DNA of 64,000 bases. Origin: Patiria pectinifera. Lineage: Eukaryota > Echinodermata > Asteroidea > Valvatida > Asterinidae. Of the stretch, positions 1-11,024 are shown one piece after another. The translations under genes were made by a program, and so were the position numbers. The notes beneath the pieces were generated by a model. That model saw nothing but the letters and a program-made list of their open reading frames with translations, was not told the origin of the DNA and made no database searches. Position 1 is the stretch's first letter, and each line of letters opens with the position of its first letter. Location of the stretch: the NCBI GenBank assembly GCA_029964075.1, contig CM057135.1, forward strand, positions 2,155,001 through 2,219,000, written 5' to 3'.

Positions 1-1745
1 AGGTATTTCGTAAAAACGTGGTTGTTTTATTTTTCGATGTTTGCAAATGTTGTATATTTCCTTTAAAGGTGCCATCTAGTGTACTTTTGTAACACTTGAC
101 AAGCTCTTCGAGATCATGAGGAGTATCCATACACAGCTTGGAAGATTCGGCTTTCAAAGAATCAGCGTCAATAGATTGGACATCCCTATGAACAATCTTT
201 TTGACGGGGAAGGTGGTTTCTTTTGTTTCAAGTTAAAAAGAACTGATAAGTGATCAGAAAAAAGATGGTGTGCAGTCCGAGGACTGTCCAGAATTATCTG
301 AGCCCGAGCGGTCTTCCGAGCCCGGGAGGTCTCCAGCTGATAAAAATACCTGGACGGCTTCGCCCCTTCCTTGAGGTCACGAACCCGCGAACGGATCTGA
401 GCCCCCTCTGCTTCGAAGTCGTCCAGTTTAGCGAGCTCGTTCTTATTTTTTTTCGTGCCGGGCAAGAACCTCAGGGTTTCATTGCCCGGCATTAAGATCG
501 GAAACGACAGAGTGCAGGGCAGCCACAAGTGACTCCCTGCGCCGTCATCTATTTCTTGCGGACCGGCAAGAAACGAAAATAATAAATTGCTTAATGTGGG
601 ACTCCACGTCCTCCCACCAGAGGAGCACGTTACCGTACCCCTCCTTGAGAGTCCGCCAGCCCGCATAAGCCTTACTGACATCCGTTTGAAAGCCAGCGCC
701 AGGCCAGAACGAAAACATTACATTTCCAAAAAGCCCCAACCGCCGCCGGCAATCTCCGGGAAATTAAATTTCAAATCAAAACATTCATGGTCACTGAAAT
801 AGCATGGCGAATGCCCGCAAGACACAACACCCCCGAACTGGATGTATAAATACGGTCCAGTTGGCTAGTGATCGTATTTGCCGCATTTCGCCTTGTAAAG
901 GAATGCGTGGACGGGTAGAAAGACAGTGCTTGCTCCGCGGCACCGATCCCACAAGATGTTGAATCTCAACCACGGCGGTCAAGCTCTCAATTCGGGACAC
1001 AATTGAGGTCTCCTGCTAAAATAACAGGACGACTACCCGTCAAGAAAGAAGACAACTCTGTGAAGAAGAGACGGCGCGACCTGGGGTCAGTCGGGGCATA
1101 AACTGTGCACAATCGCACACCATTTCCTTTCCCAGGACCGCGCAAAATTCCAGAAACGATCCTTCCATCAGAATCGATGGAAAGATCAGAAAAATTCAAA
1201 AGGACTTTTGGCAGGCAGAAGGATGATGGTCCCACAGGAAGAAGATGTGCCAAAACTGGCAAAAATCTTCCCCCTCCACTCCGCCTGCCAAGAAACTAAA
1301 TCATCATTGCCGGAAATATGACACTCCTGAAGACAGGAAACATACTTCCGACAAAGACTAAAAACGCATCTCCTCTTCACAGGGTAAAGCATTCAATTGA
1401 CATTCAATGAAAGCAATCTGACCATGGTGTGTTGAAGTGAACATATTACTCTGGTGAATCACCTTCCGGATTACCACGAGAGTCAAGAGTGGCAGCGGGG
1501 AGAGAACGACTGTCCCCCATTTGCTTGTCTGTATCTGGGCCCTGGGGCTCGGACTGGCTAGTTTGTGCGTCCCCCAAAGATGTGCGGGAGACAGCACTAG
1601 TTTTAGATGCGCTTGCAGGCTCATTCACTTTCACCTCAGAGTCTGAGAGACACGGCTGTTTCGAGCGTTTAAAACAGCGCCCTCAGTTGTTCTTATTTGG
1701 CCAGGCGAAAACATGGCCGTTGCACGTCGCGACTGTTTGCTGCGT
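1..1745 (-). pseudogene. 5' part of a Tx1/L1-type LINE, cut by the window edge
   Basis: Read on the minus strand, about 1660-1745 gives a zinc-knuckle-like end (CNGHVFAWPN) and 1446-1634 a Ser/Pro-rich tail ending in a stop, as at the C-terminus of an L1/Tx1-type ORF1. From 1392 downwards an AP-endonuclease-like ORF2 starts: LQECHISGNDDLVSW, FGTSSSCGTIILLP, LCTVYAPTD and ILAGDLNCVPN (about 990-1262). It continues in broken frames to LRFLPGTKKNKNELAKL and GAKPSRYFYQLETSRARK at 250-500, the linker between endonuclease and reverse transcriptase. The RT itself lies beyond base 1. Several frame changes and stops show a dead copy. The L1/Tx1 assignment rests on the GxKPSRYF linker and the endonuclease style and is inferred. 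Confidence 0.7.
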
Positions 1746-3109
1746 CCCATGGTACAAGGCTTTATGGCAAGATGCAAATTTTGACCTTTTTCGGAATTGT
1801 GATTGGCTGACTGGTAATTTAAATATGCAAAGTATTTTAAATCCTTATTTGGTCAATATTGTATGATGTCATATCATTTGTGGGCTTATGATTGGCTGTT
1901 TTCCTGGATAAATTGAAAATGGGTCGATGGTACGTCACTCTTCGCGGTCGTGGAAAAAATCCAGAAACAACATTGCGGTGACGAAAAAACGTCTCCAGAA
2001 ACAACGGATGTTCCGACGGATTTTGACTTTTTGAAGGTCAAAACTACTGTTATATCGGTGAATCGAGATATTTATCACAGGATGTTATTGGTGTAAGGAG
2101 CGGGCAATGACAATTTAGAGAAATATCAGTTTTGATCGTAGCAAATTTGGCATGTCATACATGTTTGGCACGTGTATGCGTAAGCACAATTCAGTTTTTG
2201 CATGTTCATCACGTAGGTACGCTGTCTCCTTATCTGCGAATCACGCATGGAAAGAAATAAAATTAGTACCTGATGCCACTTTTTCTTCATGTATCATCTC
2301 AGTATATAGGGCAGTCATTGCAAAAATGAAAAGACGTGACTCCTTATTAATTGTTTAGTTTTAGAACCAAGTGGTGTCTGGATACTACTGACTACATTCT
2401 TTCCAAAGTGCCACAAGTGCCAGGATTAGAAGTAGGACATGTAGGACTTGTTGTAAATGAAACGACTGACCTGACCAGACTATGATGATTCCACGGGAAC
2501 AATAATGTATTTACACTTACTTCAATAATATAATAATTAAGTTACATACTTATCCAACATGTGGTTTAACATGTCCAATGTAGCCTACATATATATGTTG
2601 CAAACAATCAGTTAAATGATGTGCATGTGCGCGCTCTCGGTCGATGGCGATGCTATGGAGCGGATTCTTTAAATTCACGACTCTGGAGTATTTTTTTTAG
2701 AAAGTTAAGTAAAATCCAAGATATCCGTCATTATCAACCGATGTATGGTTATTTATGCATCATCAAGTTTTTGATTGTTTTAAGAGCTAAAAATGAAAAA
2801 CAAGTGTAAGGGGACATAATAATTTGCAAAGAATAGTACTGATATCTACAGACATAACAGTGACGTATAGGCTGGTCAGAAAAATTAAACAGTTGCAGAT
2901 GATCACTAGACAATTTCTTAATTTATTTTTTGGAATTTTTCCGTTTGTGTTAAAATTACTCTTTTATTTGTGAGGATGTATATGTGTACATTTTTATTCA
3001 CATGTTTTGCAGTTGCTTTTGCCGTTTTTGGGTTGAAGGGGTGTTGTGTCAACTAGGTCTATGTACACATGTATGATGTCACATTATGCACTATGTAATT
3101 AAGTTACAC
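1746..3109. other. AT-rich stretch with no supported feature
   Basis: No open frame here has recognisable domains, and the short frames at 2152-2358 and 2621-2809 look random. It could be 5' leader of the neighbouring LINE or unique intergenic DNA. Confidence 0.5.
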
Positions 3110-3330
3110 AAATGGGAGTATGGCCTATGTGGTTAGAATTCATGACTTATAATCAGAGAGTCAGGGGTTCCAATTCACTTCCAGCTGCTGGTTATATCAT
3201 ATGATGTGTCCTTGGGCAAGCCACTTAATCACCCTTTCCTCTCTCCACCCAGGAGTATAAGTGGGTACCGGCGTTAGCTTGGGAGTAACCTGCAATGGAC
3301 TAGCATCCCATCCAGGGGTGATAGAAATTA
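3110..3330 (+). repeat. tRNA-derived SINE
   Basis: An A-box-like stretch (TGGCCTATGTGGTTAGAATT) is followed about 35 bases later by a B-box-like stretch (CAGGGGTTCCAATTC, one step from the usual GGTTCGAATCC). The two are spaced as in an RNA polymerase III promoter of tRNA origin. The body then runs CTTGGGCAAGCCACTTAATC and CCACCCAGGAGTATAAGTGG, a module I know from many aquatic-animal SINEs, and ends near AGCATCCCATCCAGGGG. The B box carries a substitution, so this copy is probably inactive. The exact SINE family is not assigned. Confidence 0.72.
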
Positions 3331-3489
3331 TTTTCAGTTGTTTCATGCTACTGAAACCGAATATAAACACCTGATGAACAATATTGGCTTAAGACAGACT
3401 GTACTTGCATATTAATGTGCATTATCCTTCTATTGCAATCAGTTGTTACTACAATTTTGTACAATTATTCTTCCTTTTTTTCTGCACGA

Positions 3490-3773
3490 GGTTTGGATGC
3501 ATGCCCTCACTTCTGGGGTGGTTGTGGTGTGATGACGTCGCATGATGCTGAGCAACTTCTGAAGTGGATCTCACATTCCTTGAACAACTCGTTGAACCCG
3601 GTTGAACTCGGTATGCACAAGTTCCCCTCCCTGTTCGTTAAGAAGACCAAAGCCTACTTTGTACACAGCAAGCTGTTGTGTTGCATGGTCCGCCAGCAAA
3701 TGCATTTTTGGGCTGATGTTCAAACCTGGAAAGGAGGACCTGGAGCACCGCATAAATTCTTGAATGCTGACAT
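3490..3773 (-). CDS. Exon K: H-x4-H and final Glu block (RAG1-like C-terminus)
   Basis: A TTGCAG acceptor ends at 3774. The exon encodes SIQEFMRCSRSSFPGLNI, SPKMHLLADHATQQL, VGFGLLNEQGGELVHTEFNR, VQRVVQGM, a TGA, then DPLQKLLSIMRRHH. HLLADH matches the H-x4-H of RAG1 (HKTLAH, H937/H942), and the Glu of GGE lies 21 residues downstream against 20 for RAG1 E962 in SEGNES. That registry is the strongest single argument for a RAG1 relationship. The TGA after GM is a nonsense change. The natural end of the frame was not located with confidence. Confidence 0.55.
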
Positions 3774-4009
3774 CTGCAACAAAGTGCAAGGGAATTAAAA
3801 AAACTAAAATGGCTAAAAAAAGAAAAAGTCTACTTAATGCTCAATAGTCGGTACATGACAAGAAATTATTTTTTTCTTGACAGACTTGATTAGTAAGTAT
3901 CCAAATAATTAAGCCATATATTTAGTTCAAATGAGGTACAAATCCAAAAAATGAAAATAATTTTTAGTGTTTTTTTTTGTTTTCATTTATTTTAACAGGT
4001 GTGGTTCCC

Positions 4010-4180
4010 GATGTTTTGCTGAATACAGCTCTGACAAGCATGTAGCAGGTGAGGTCAACAGGCAGCAAGACGTACAGACCCAACTTATGAAGAAGAGAGG
4101 GCAGCTTCTTTATCAGCTGCAAGGTCACAGACCACGTGCAAACAAACTGCTACTAAAAGAATGCAAAAATGCAAAAAATA
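4010..4180 (+). repeat. Inverted partial copy of the coiled-coil exon
   Basis: The plus strand reads EVNRQQDVQTQLMKKRGQLL and QLQGHRPRANK, closely matching VNRQQDVQIQLETKREQL and QLQGYTPRANN of exon H on the opposite strand at 5000-5150. The fragment sits between exons J and K in reverse orientation, so it is a local inverted duplication and not part of the gene's reading order. Confidence 0.7.
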
Positions 4181-4185
4181 CGCAC

Positions 4186-4621
4186 CAATTTTCTGAATTT
4201 GAGTGGTTTATTCTATGATGAATATCAGGAAACTTGAGGAAAAATTTGTCACAGATATTATTGGCTGCTTCCCAGCAACCTTTTAAATGCAGCAATATGA
4301 ATGTCATTCGATTTTGTGCTGGCAACAACTTTCAAGGGCACAGATGTGAAATCTTTGATGACATGGACCTGAAAGCCAATAAAAAAAAAAAACACCAGAA
4401 GCCACAAATTCATTTTTTTGTACTGCCAAAGGTAGTTAATTATGCACTGTACTGACAAACACACTGAAGTAAGTGCTCACCCGACAACACTTATGAACGT
4501 GATTTCCCACAATGCCATGAAAGGCTTGTCGGCAAACGTTGTGTTTGACAAGAGCACTATCAAGGCTGCTGGCTATTGGTCCAATGCCGAAAGAGAGCTG
4601 CACATTTTGGGATTGTTGTTC
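4186..4621 (-). CDS. Exons I and J of the RAG1-like gene
   Basis: Exon I (4481-4621) lies between TTTACAG and G|GTGAGC and reads SFGIGPIASSLDSALVKHNV, CRQAFHGIVGNHVHKCC. Exon J (4186-4368) lies between GGCTTTCAG and G|GTGCG and reads VHVIKDFTSVPLKVVAS and DIHIAAFKRLLG, then after a frame change WEAANNICDKFFLKFP and RINHSN. I recall related VxRQAYHGxxFVGNHVHK segments in invertebrate RAG1-like or N-RAG proteins; that recollection needs a search. Both splice pairs are good, which argues for real exons and against chance frames. Confidence 0.5.
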
Positions 4622-4780
4622 CTGTAAAAAAAGAGAGATGAATTACATAAGACAACATGTGTTCAAAGTCTGCAGATAATGCAATTATGGACCTACATGT
4701 ACATATGTGAACACATTGCTTTTGCATACATGTGCATTCTTGAAAAACCAACATGCATGCGTATAACTACATGTGTAAAC

Positions 4781-4924
4781 GGATACACCTCTATGTTCCG
4801 ACACCCCTATGTTCCGTCTGCACATATTCCTATTCCTAACCCTAACCCTAACCCTAACCCTAACCGGGAGTAACACAATCTAAGTTGTCGGAACATAGGG
4901 GTGTCGGAACATAGAGCAGTCACC
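4781..4924. mobile_element. hAT-like MITE with telomere-like core, copy 1
   Basis: A 144-bp element has inverted ends built from CTCTATGTTCCGACACCCC, with a core of (CCTAAC)n telomere-like repeats. It is flanked by the 8-bp direct repeat GTGTAAAC (4773-4780 and 4925-4932). Eight-bp target duplications are typical of hAT transposons. A second copy is at 38445-38598. Confidence 0.75.
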
Positions 4925-4929
4925 GTGTA

Positions 4930-5379
4930 AACATTACACAAACCATATTTGGCGTATATCTCACCAAGTGATTAATCTCAGCTCGAAGTTGACCAGCTCT
5001 GCGGACCATCTCTCTGAATACATTGTTTGCACGTGGTGTATAACCTTGCAGCTGATGGAGAGAAAGGTTATCCTCTATCTGCTGAAGCTGCTCCCTCTTC
5101 GTCTCAAGTTGGATTTGAACATCTTGCTGTCTGTTGACCTTAGCTGTTAAAGTCTGGTCAAAATTGTACTCGTCATCATTGTCATCAGCACCCTCAACTC
5201 GCAGCTTGAACAACTTGGTGTCAAGGTTGTGGCATTCCAACTCGTACCGATCAAACAATTTCTTAAACACCCCGAGAGAGACGTGCAGGCTCGGCAAAAT
5301 AACCTGTTGTATATGTGACCTGGCACCACCAAATGGGTGGAAAGTAGCAAAATTAAAACAATTAGATAATGCCATCTCT
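4930..5379 (-). CDS. Exon H: LPSLHVSLG block and coiled coil
   Basis: After a TTTCCAG acceptor at about 5380 the exon encodes FATFHPFGGARSHI, QQVILPSLHVSLGVFKKLFD and RYELECHNLD. An acidic stretch (DDNDDEYNFD) and a long Gln/Glu/Lys coiled coil follow (RQQDVQIQLETKREQLQQI). RAG1 has a comparable H-x-x-[LI]-G segment (ALHCDIGNAAEFYKIF) between its zinc pair and its final catalytic block. The open frame runs on to 4920 only because it crosses the MITE inserted at 4924, so the last residues are not genuine. No stops inside. Confidence 0.55.
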
Positions 5380-5399
5380 GGAAAGAAGAAGTTCTAAAC

Positions 5400-6045
5400 T
5401 TTTAAATGATGTATTGTTTGTTCCTGTAGCTTATTCCTAGCTGCCGCTATGCCCTTTTGAAAATCCTAGAGTCATGCCCCCTTGTTTTGAGAAAACGGAG
5501 ATTAAAGTCAGTGAACCGTGCCAACCATAATCTCAGTGCATGTGACCCCATATCACCCCAACAACGGATATGTTTCCTTCTCTTGATTTCAAAGAAACTC
5601 GACACACACAATTAAACAACTACGAGTGACATGTGAATGTAATTTTGGTATTTTTATTTAAAATCTTGCATAGATAATGAGCTGTTAATGAGCATTAATA
5701 TTCATGAAAGTAATTAAAACAATGCTGTAGTTTGCGTTTCCCAAATCGGTTCCGGTTTTTGATTGTTATGCTGCTCCAAATTTATAAAAGTATTTTGTAA
5801 ACCCCGTTCCTTGAAGCCATTCCCCCAATAAAAGCATGTAATCCCTCCCCCGTTGAAAAAAATATCAGCAAAACATGAATATTTCGCAGGTTGTATGTCA
5901 ACCAGTTTTCCGGACCCCTACATCTTGAAATAATCATGCATTTCAATAAAACAAATTTACAACCCCAAAACAGATTACTCCTCTGATAAAGTATTAAGTA
6001 AATTTAACAAAGATGTTGCAAAACCGTTATGTACATTGCTCATTA
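5400..6045. other. Intronic or intergenic DNA, nothing recognised
   Basis: No coding frame or clear repeat is visible. It lies inside the long intron before exon H of the RAG1-like gene. Confidence 0.45.
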
Positions 6046-6425
6046 GGCCAAAAAAAAAAAGTCTCCGGTTTCTGGTATGGAGCTTGCCCCAAAAGTGGTG
6101 CGGCGACGCGGCTTTTTTTTTTTTTTTACCTGTTTTTTTTTTTTGGGGGGCTTCAAATGTCGGCTGATGACTGCAAATGGTGCCTGACTAAACTTAGTGC
6201 AAATATATGGGAGTCCAGAGAGGCCACATAAATCTTATTCTCGATCATAACCCCATCTAAAAACACGTTAAAATTGTGCAGCAGCAGAATTCCAGTCAAA
6301 CCAGTGAGTTTGGCGGTTTTGAAACATCATCTTGTATTGAAAAAAAAACTTTTTCATTTTGCCGACGCGCATGGCTACGGCGACGCGCGCGCATACCAGA
6401 AACCGGAGACTTTTTTTTTTTGGCC
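6046..6425. mobile_element. PIF/Harbinger-like MITE, copy 1
   Basis: A 380-bp element has terminal inverted repeats of about 33 bp: GGCC, an A-run, then GTCTCCGGTTTCTGGTATG. It is flanked by TTA on both sides (6043-6045 and 6426-6428). TTA target duplications and GG-starting ends fit PIF/Harbinger. The interior has no transposase; the small frames in it are chance. Nearly identical to the copy at 16513-16888. Confidence 0.82.
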
Positions 6426-7272
6426 TTATGATCCTTACCAAGTTTTAAAAACAAGAATTGACGGATTTAAACCCCCCCCCCCCCCCCCCCAATGAGTGGG
6501 ATTCTTCAAATGCTAAATTCACCAAAATGCTATAGGTGGCTGGCAATTAAACATAAACCAATAATATGCGAAGTCAGAATATCAATCAAGTGCAAATTAA
6601 AAGAAATATCTGCAAGTATTTACTAAACAGTCTACCTATAGCACTCTGCAATGAATTTGCATACTTTTGCGAAGAAAAGCAGAAAAAATAGCTGATTTAT
6701 GTAAGTATTACAAAACATGTATTCTGATTTCTAAGGCCAACAAGAATTTGAGCTTTGACCTTCTTTGAGCAAATGTTCCACTTATAACTCCATGAAATAA
6801 TTAAAATTTTGCAACAATGAGCTTTTTTTTTAATCCGAGTACCTAAGGTATTAACTGTTCAAAGTTGGTTGATAAAGGGATTTAACTTTGGCAATTAACC
6901 AAAGTAATCTCTAATCTACTTTCCTGCGAGTCAGTGCTTGTCAGTTTTTCGCTGTTTTCTCCGAACTGGTCGCACAACGTCATCATCATCAGAGGATTCC
7001 TCCACATCACTCGAGTCTGGATCGGAAGACGATCCACCACCGACGCTGTCACTTGCAGAGGATGGATCATGGTCATCGCATACGGCATTCTCAGCATGTG
7101 ACATCCTGCTTGTCTGAAGCACAAAAGGGGCGAATCTTTTGGAAGAGCTACTCCTGACGCTTGTGCGACAAACCTGGAGCCGGGATGGGTTGTGGTAGGT
7201 GATCGGGAGAGGAGGGAAAGCACCTTTGGATTTCGCAGAAGCTGTGCCTTCTTCTCTGGAGATTCTGCATAC
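6426..7272 (-). other. Spacer with an unassigned acidic reading frame
   Basis: 6429-6880 shows only a poly-C run and AT-rich DNA. From 7272 to 6900 the minus strand reads LLRNPKVLSLLSRSP and, in a second frame, a Ser/Asp-rich segment (SDSVGGGSSSDPDSSD, VEESSDDDDVVRPVRRKQRK). Acidic-then-basic tails of this kind occur in nuclear proteins and at the ends of some Gypsy polyproteins, but no domain supports either view. It abuts the truncated LTR at 7273. Confidence 0.3.
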
Positions 7273-7331
7273 TGTAACGTGCGTCGCCTAGTCGGTCCCT
7301 TGCCTCTCTGGCCCAGTCCCGATGGAGTTGA
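7273..7331 (-). repeat. Truncated 3' LTR of Gypsy 1
   Basis: About 58 bases match the end of the 5' LTR (TGTAACGTGCGTCGCCTAGT and onward on the plus strand) and are joined directly to RNase H codons. The join lies within a short shared AACTCC-like stretch. Confidence 0.8.
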
Positions 7332-8832
7332 GCAACCATCTCAAGGCTCCATGATCGGTTCTGATTACAAAGTGTCAACCATACAGGTAATGCCGGATGT
7401 GCTTGACAAATGTCACAACGGCCAGGCGTTCTCGCCTCGTGACGCAGTAATTCCTTTCTGGCTTCGACATCGTGCGGCTGAGATATGCAACGACTTTCTC
7501 CACACCATCGTGTTTTTGGGATAGCACAGCTCCCAGGCCTGTGCTACTGGCATCCGTGTCTTGTACAAACTCTCCTACTTCTTCGGGGTAGACTAGTATG
7601 GGTGCTGATGTCAACTGTGTCTTCAGAGTGCGGAAAGCAACCTCGCAGTCCTCTGTCCACAGGAACATCCGATTCTTTTCCATAAGTCGGTGCAATGGTT
7701 GGGCAATCTTGGCAAACCCTTGAATGAAACGTCGGTAGTAAGAAGCCTATCCAATGAAACTCCTTACATCTTTGGTGGACCGAGGTGTTGGCTATTCCTC
7801 CACAATTCTCACTTTCTCGGTGTCGTGTCTACGCCCTCACTAGATATCACGTCCCAGATAGGCTACCGATTGTTTGAAGAGGCTACATTTCTTCGGCTTT
7901 AGTTTGAGGTTGGCCTGTCTCAGCCTCCGGAAGACTTCCCCAAGTCTCTCTATCTCCTCATCCACCGTCTTAGCAAAGACCACGATGTCATCTAGGTACA
8001 GTAGTAGTGTTTCCCACTGAAGCCCAGGGAGAATCCTTTCCATCAGCCTCTCAAATGTAGCCGGGGCGTGACAGAGGCCAAAAGGCATGACCTTCCACTG
8101 GTACAGTCCTCCTCTGGTAACGAAAGCTGATTTGTCCTAGGCATCCTCATTTAGTTCCACTTGCCAGTATCCACTGGCCAGATCTAGGGTACAAAACCAC
8201 TGTGCCCCTGCTAGCGAATCTAAGCTGTCGTCCACCCTGGGTATCGGGTATGCATCTTTCAGTGTGTGTTCGTTGAGAAACCGGTAGTCCACGCAGAACC
8301 GGGTGGATCCATCTTTCTTCTTCACTAAGACGTTGGAGACGCCCATGGGCTATTTGATGGCACGATTATCCCCTTCTGTAGCATGTCTTGTACCTGCTCG
8401 TCTGCCTCGGCCCGTTGCCAGGTAGGGAGACGTCTGGGACGTTGGCGTTGGGGGCCGTATCATCTGTCCTGATCTCGTGACGCACCAGGTCCGTTTTCCC
8501 CAGGTCTCCCGTTGAGAAAACGTCTTGATACTCGATGAGTAGCTTCTACACCTTGTCTCTATCTGGACTCTCCAGTAAGTTCTCAACACTCTGTTGGTAC
8601 AGATCGGTGAGATGTTCTGGGAGCTCTTGACCAGCTTTATTCTCTGCTGTTTCTCCCCCTCTTTCCATCATCCTAATCGTAGCGCGATCATCTTTCTGGA
8701 TGTCCTTATCAGCCGTGGATGTGATGGTCCCCAAGACACTACCTCCACTTATCATCACAATTGTAGTACCTGGGTTGAACACTCGGACCGGGTATTTATC
8801 TGCAGTGGCATCCACAAGTACCCTCGCTACCA
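7332..8832 (-). pseudogene. pol: Reverse transcriptase and partial RNase H of Gypsy 1
   Basis: RT blocks are [20 protein letters not shown] and [14 protein letters not shown] (8137-8346), then MPFGLCHAPATFERLM and LLLYLDDIVVFAKT (7840-8088), with the YLDD catalytic box intact. RNase H follows at 7375-7695 (FVQDTDASSTGLGAVLSQ, VVAYLSRTMSKPERNY, RRERLAVV), then RTDHGALRWLLN, where it breaks into LTR sequence. Frame breaks separate the blocks. The enzyme would copy element RNA into DNA; this copy cannot. Confidence 0.85.
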
Positions 8833-9312
8833 TCAGACCTCGTTTTGCCACCTTACTCCTGTCAGTTGGCTCGATGATCCCCCATCCATGGAGGTCTTTC
8901 TTCTCGTCCAGGACACCTGTGAGGATTGCTTCATGCCCGGGTGGTATCCTTGTAGTCCTGTCTGCTCGCACTCGGCAGCTGAAAATGCTCGATGATCTTT
9001 TCCTTGTAAATGAATTACATGCTCCCCAATCTCCAATTGCTGATACCTCAAGTCCAGTACACTGCCAGTGGTCAGAAGGTAATTCATGCCGAGTATTCCT
9101 TGGTTTCCAATTCCAATTCGTATCTCCATCTGGGCACTTCCTTTTACTGGGAGTGGTTTCCCATCGGCTTGGCGGATAACTTCATCGACCGGTGTCAGTA
9201 TTGGTCTGGTTTCTTGATCCATCAAGTTGTACTCTTTTGTGTCTATCAATGTCTCTGACGACCCAGTGTCTATTAGGAATGGCAGTGGATGTGTCCCAAT
9301 TTCACCCGGCAC
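8833..9312 (-). pseudogene. Aspartic protease of Gypsy 1
   Basis: LPFLIDTGSSETLIDTKEYN carries the DTG active-site triad of retroviral-type proteases. It is followed by VKGSAQMEIRIGIGNQGILG and NYLLTTGSVLDL, where a flap and second hydrophobic strand are expected. It lies between the zinc knuckle and the RT, the usual Gypsy order. The frame then changes into the connecting region at 8546-8971. Confidence 0.8.
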
Positions 9313-9389
9313 GAATACCCCATATAAAGCAACATCACTTGGTAGTGGTACTGGGTGGAGCTGCTTCCTTGAAAGTTCTCCAACATCCT

Positions 9390-11024
9390 TTACTTTTTCT
9401 GGATCTGTATCACAGGTTTGGGGGCTTGTGTTGCCGACCTTCCCACGACCCCCTGGGTTGGTCCGGAGTCGTTTCCCGACGGTGCGCTGTTCTTCAGTTC
9501 AGGGCAGTTTCTCTTAAAGTGCCCCGTGTTTCCACAGTGGTAGCAGGCTGGTTTTTGACGCTTCTGTTCGAAGTCGGCTTGTTCAGGGCGCCGTGTGTCA
9601 TTCTGCATTGCTTGAGTTAGCCCGGCCAACATCTGATGCACTTGCCTCAGTTGCTCCGACATTGCCCGTGTTTGCCTTTCGAACTCATCCCTTGAGACAA
9701 TCTCCACCTGTCTTGTGACTCGATTGTTTCTGTCTGGCCGACCACCCTGGTTTCGCTGCCGTTGTCTCTCCGCTTTCAGAAAATACTCGGTCTCCAGCGC
9801 AGCTCTGATGCGCTCTGAAGATTCCCGCTCTAATGTCTGCATCGGGTATGGCATCCACCAGATACTCTCGTGCCAGACGCTCTCTGCTATCTCGGGGCAG
9901 CTCAGGATACGCCAGCTCCGTGAGTCGACGTATTCCCTGCCCCAGCGCTTGCAAACTTTCGTTTTCTGTCCTTGTTCTGCTCCTAAGCTCGGCTAGGTAC
10001 GTCTCGGCTCGCTCACCAGGCCCATAACGTCTTTCTAGTCTTGCTGTGAGCTCTGCATAGGTCAGCACTTCTCCTGTAGCCCTGTCTCCCAGCACTTGCT
10101 GTGCTTGACTCTTGAGGCTCGCTGCCAGGAAGTAAGCTTTGTCCTCTGCCGTCCAGCTATTAATAACTGCACATGACTCAAAATGAGATTGATAGTCTCT
10201 CCATGGCACCACCCCGGCGAATCGATCCGGCACGATATTTGGCTTCCGATGAACTCTGCTGGTTTTTTCTGCCCCTGCAATTGTTGCTCTCTTGGGTGGA
10301 TCCTGCCCGAGTGGTTCAGGCAGAGTTTTCTTTTCTACTGATTCTTTCTCTCCCAGATCCACTGGTTTCCTCAGGTGCTGCCCTGTGCTCCCGACTTCTT
10401 CCACCACCCACCGTGGTACTGTGCACGTCTGATGTCCAGGCGCCTCTCCCAACCGCTGCTGCAGATTACAACTCGCATCATACGCCGACTGTGGGGTGTT
10501 TATGCTACCTGGCATTTCCCCGGGAGCCTGCATTCTTAGCCGGGCCGAAGGCCATCCAGACTCCACCAGAACATCGCTCGTTCCAGTAGGTCTCTGCCGT
10601 CGAACCTCTGCTGGTTTTACTCCGCCCCAATCAGTCAAACTCCGATAGACGGGCTGCTCTACCACCCCGGTCCCCATGTCACTGGTGTTGACATGAATCT
10701 TGCCTGAGGAGAGGACTCCGCTGTGCCGACCGTAGGTGTCATCACTTCCCCAACTCTTCCGGTCTGTTGGAAGAGCTTTTGTGCCGTCACTGGCTCCGGC
10801 GCCCTGATGCCAACACCTGGCATCCTCTGGGCGGCTCTTGCCGGTGTCAATACAGGAGGCGATGGTGTTACCGCAGGGTGAAGCCTAATGCTTGCTTTAC
10901 TGGTCAGCCTGTCCGGTGTTGCCTCAAAGTATCCAACACTTTCTTCCAACATCCCGTCTCTGCTGTCCATTGTTGCTGTGACTAGTGGTTCTCCACGTCC
11001 ACATCTGAATTCCGTTATCCTCAA
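9390..11024 (-). pseudogene. gag: gag of Gypsy 1
   Basis: The frame begins near MDSRDGMLEESVGYF (about 10972). After a shift near 10660 it continues into the capsid region (VPDRFAGVVPWRDYQSHF, LAASLKSQAQQVLGD, LTARLERRYGPGERAETY, ELAYPELPRDSRERLA). A further shift near 9690-9850 leads to an Arg/Gln-rich segment and one CCHC zinc knuckle, CYHCGNTGHFKRNC, intact. Gag packages element RNA into virus-like particles. Two or more frameshifts make this copy non-coding. Confidence 0.82.

Noticed and set aside
4840-4870. Telomere or interstitial telomere
   Set aside because: The four or so CCTAAC units lie inside a short MITE with its own inverted ends and target duplication; a second copy has the same structure.
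4920-4932. Last residues of exon H as genuine C-terminal coding
   Set aside because: They come from the end of the inserted MITE and its target duplication.
8594-9620. Plus-strand frames of 130-160 codons
   Set aside because: They mirror the Gypsy protease and pol genes on the minus strand and contain no domains of their own.
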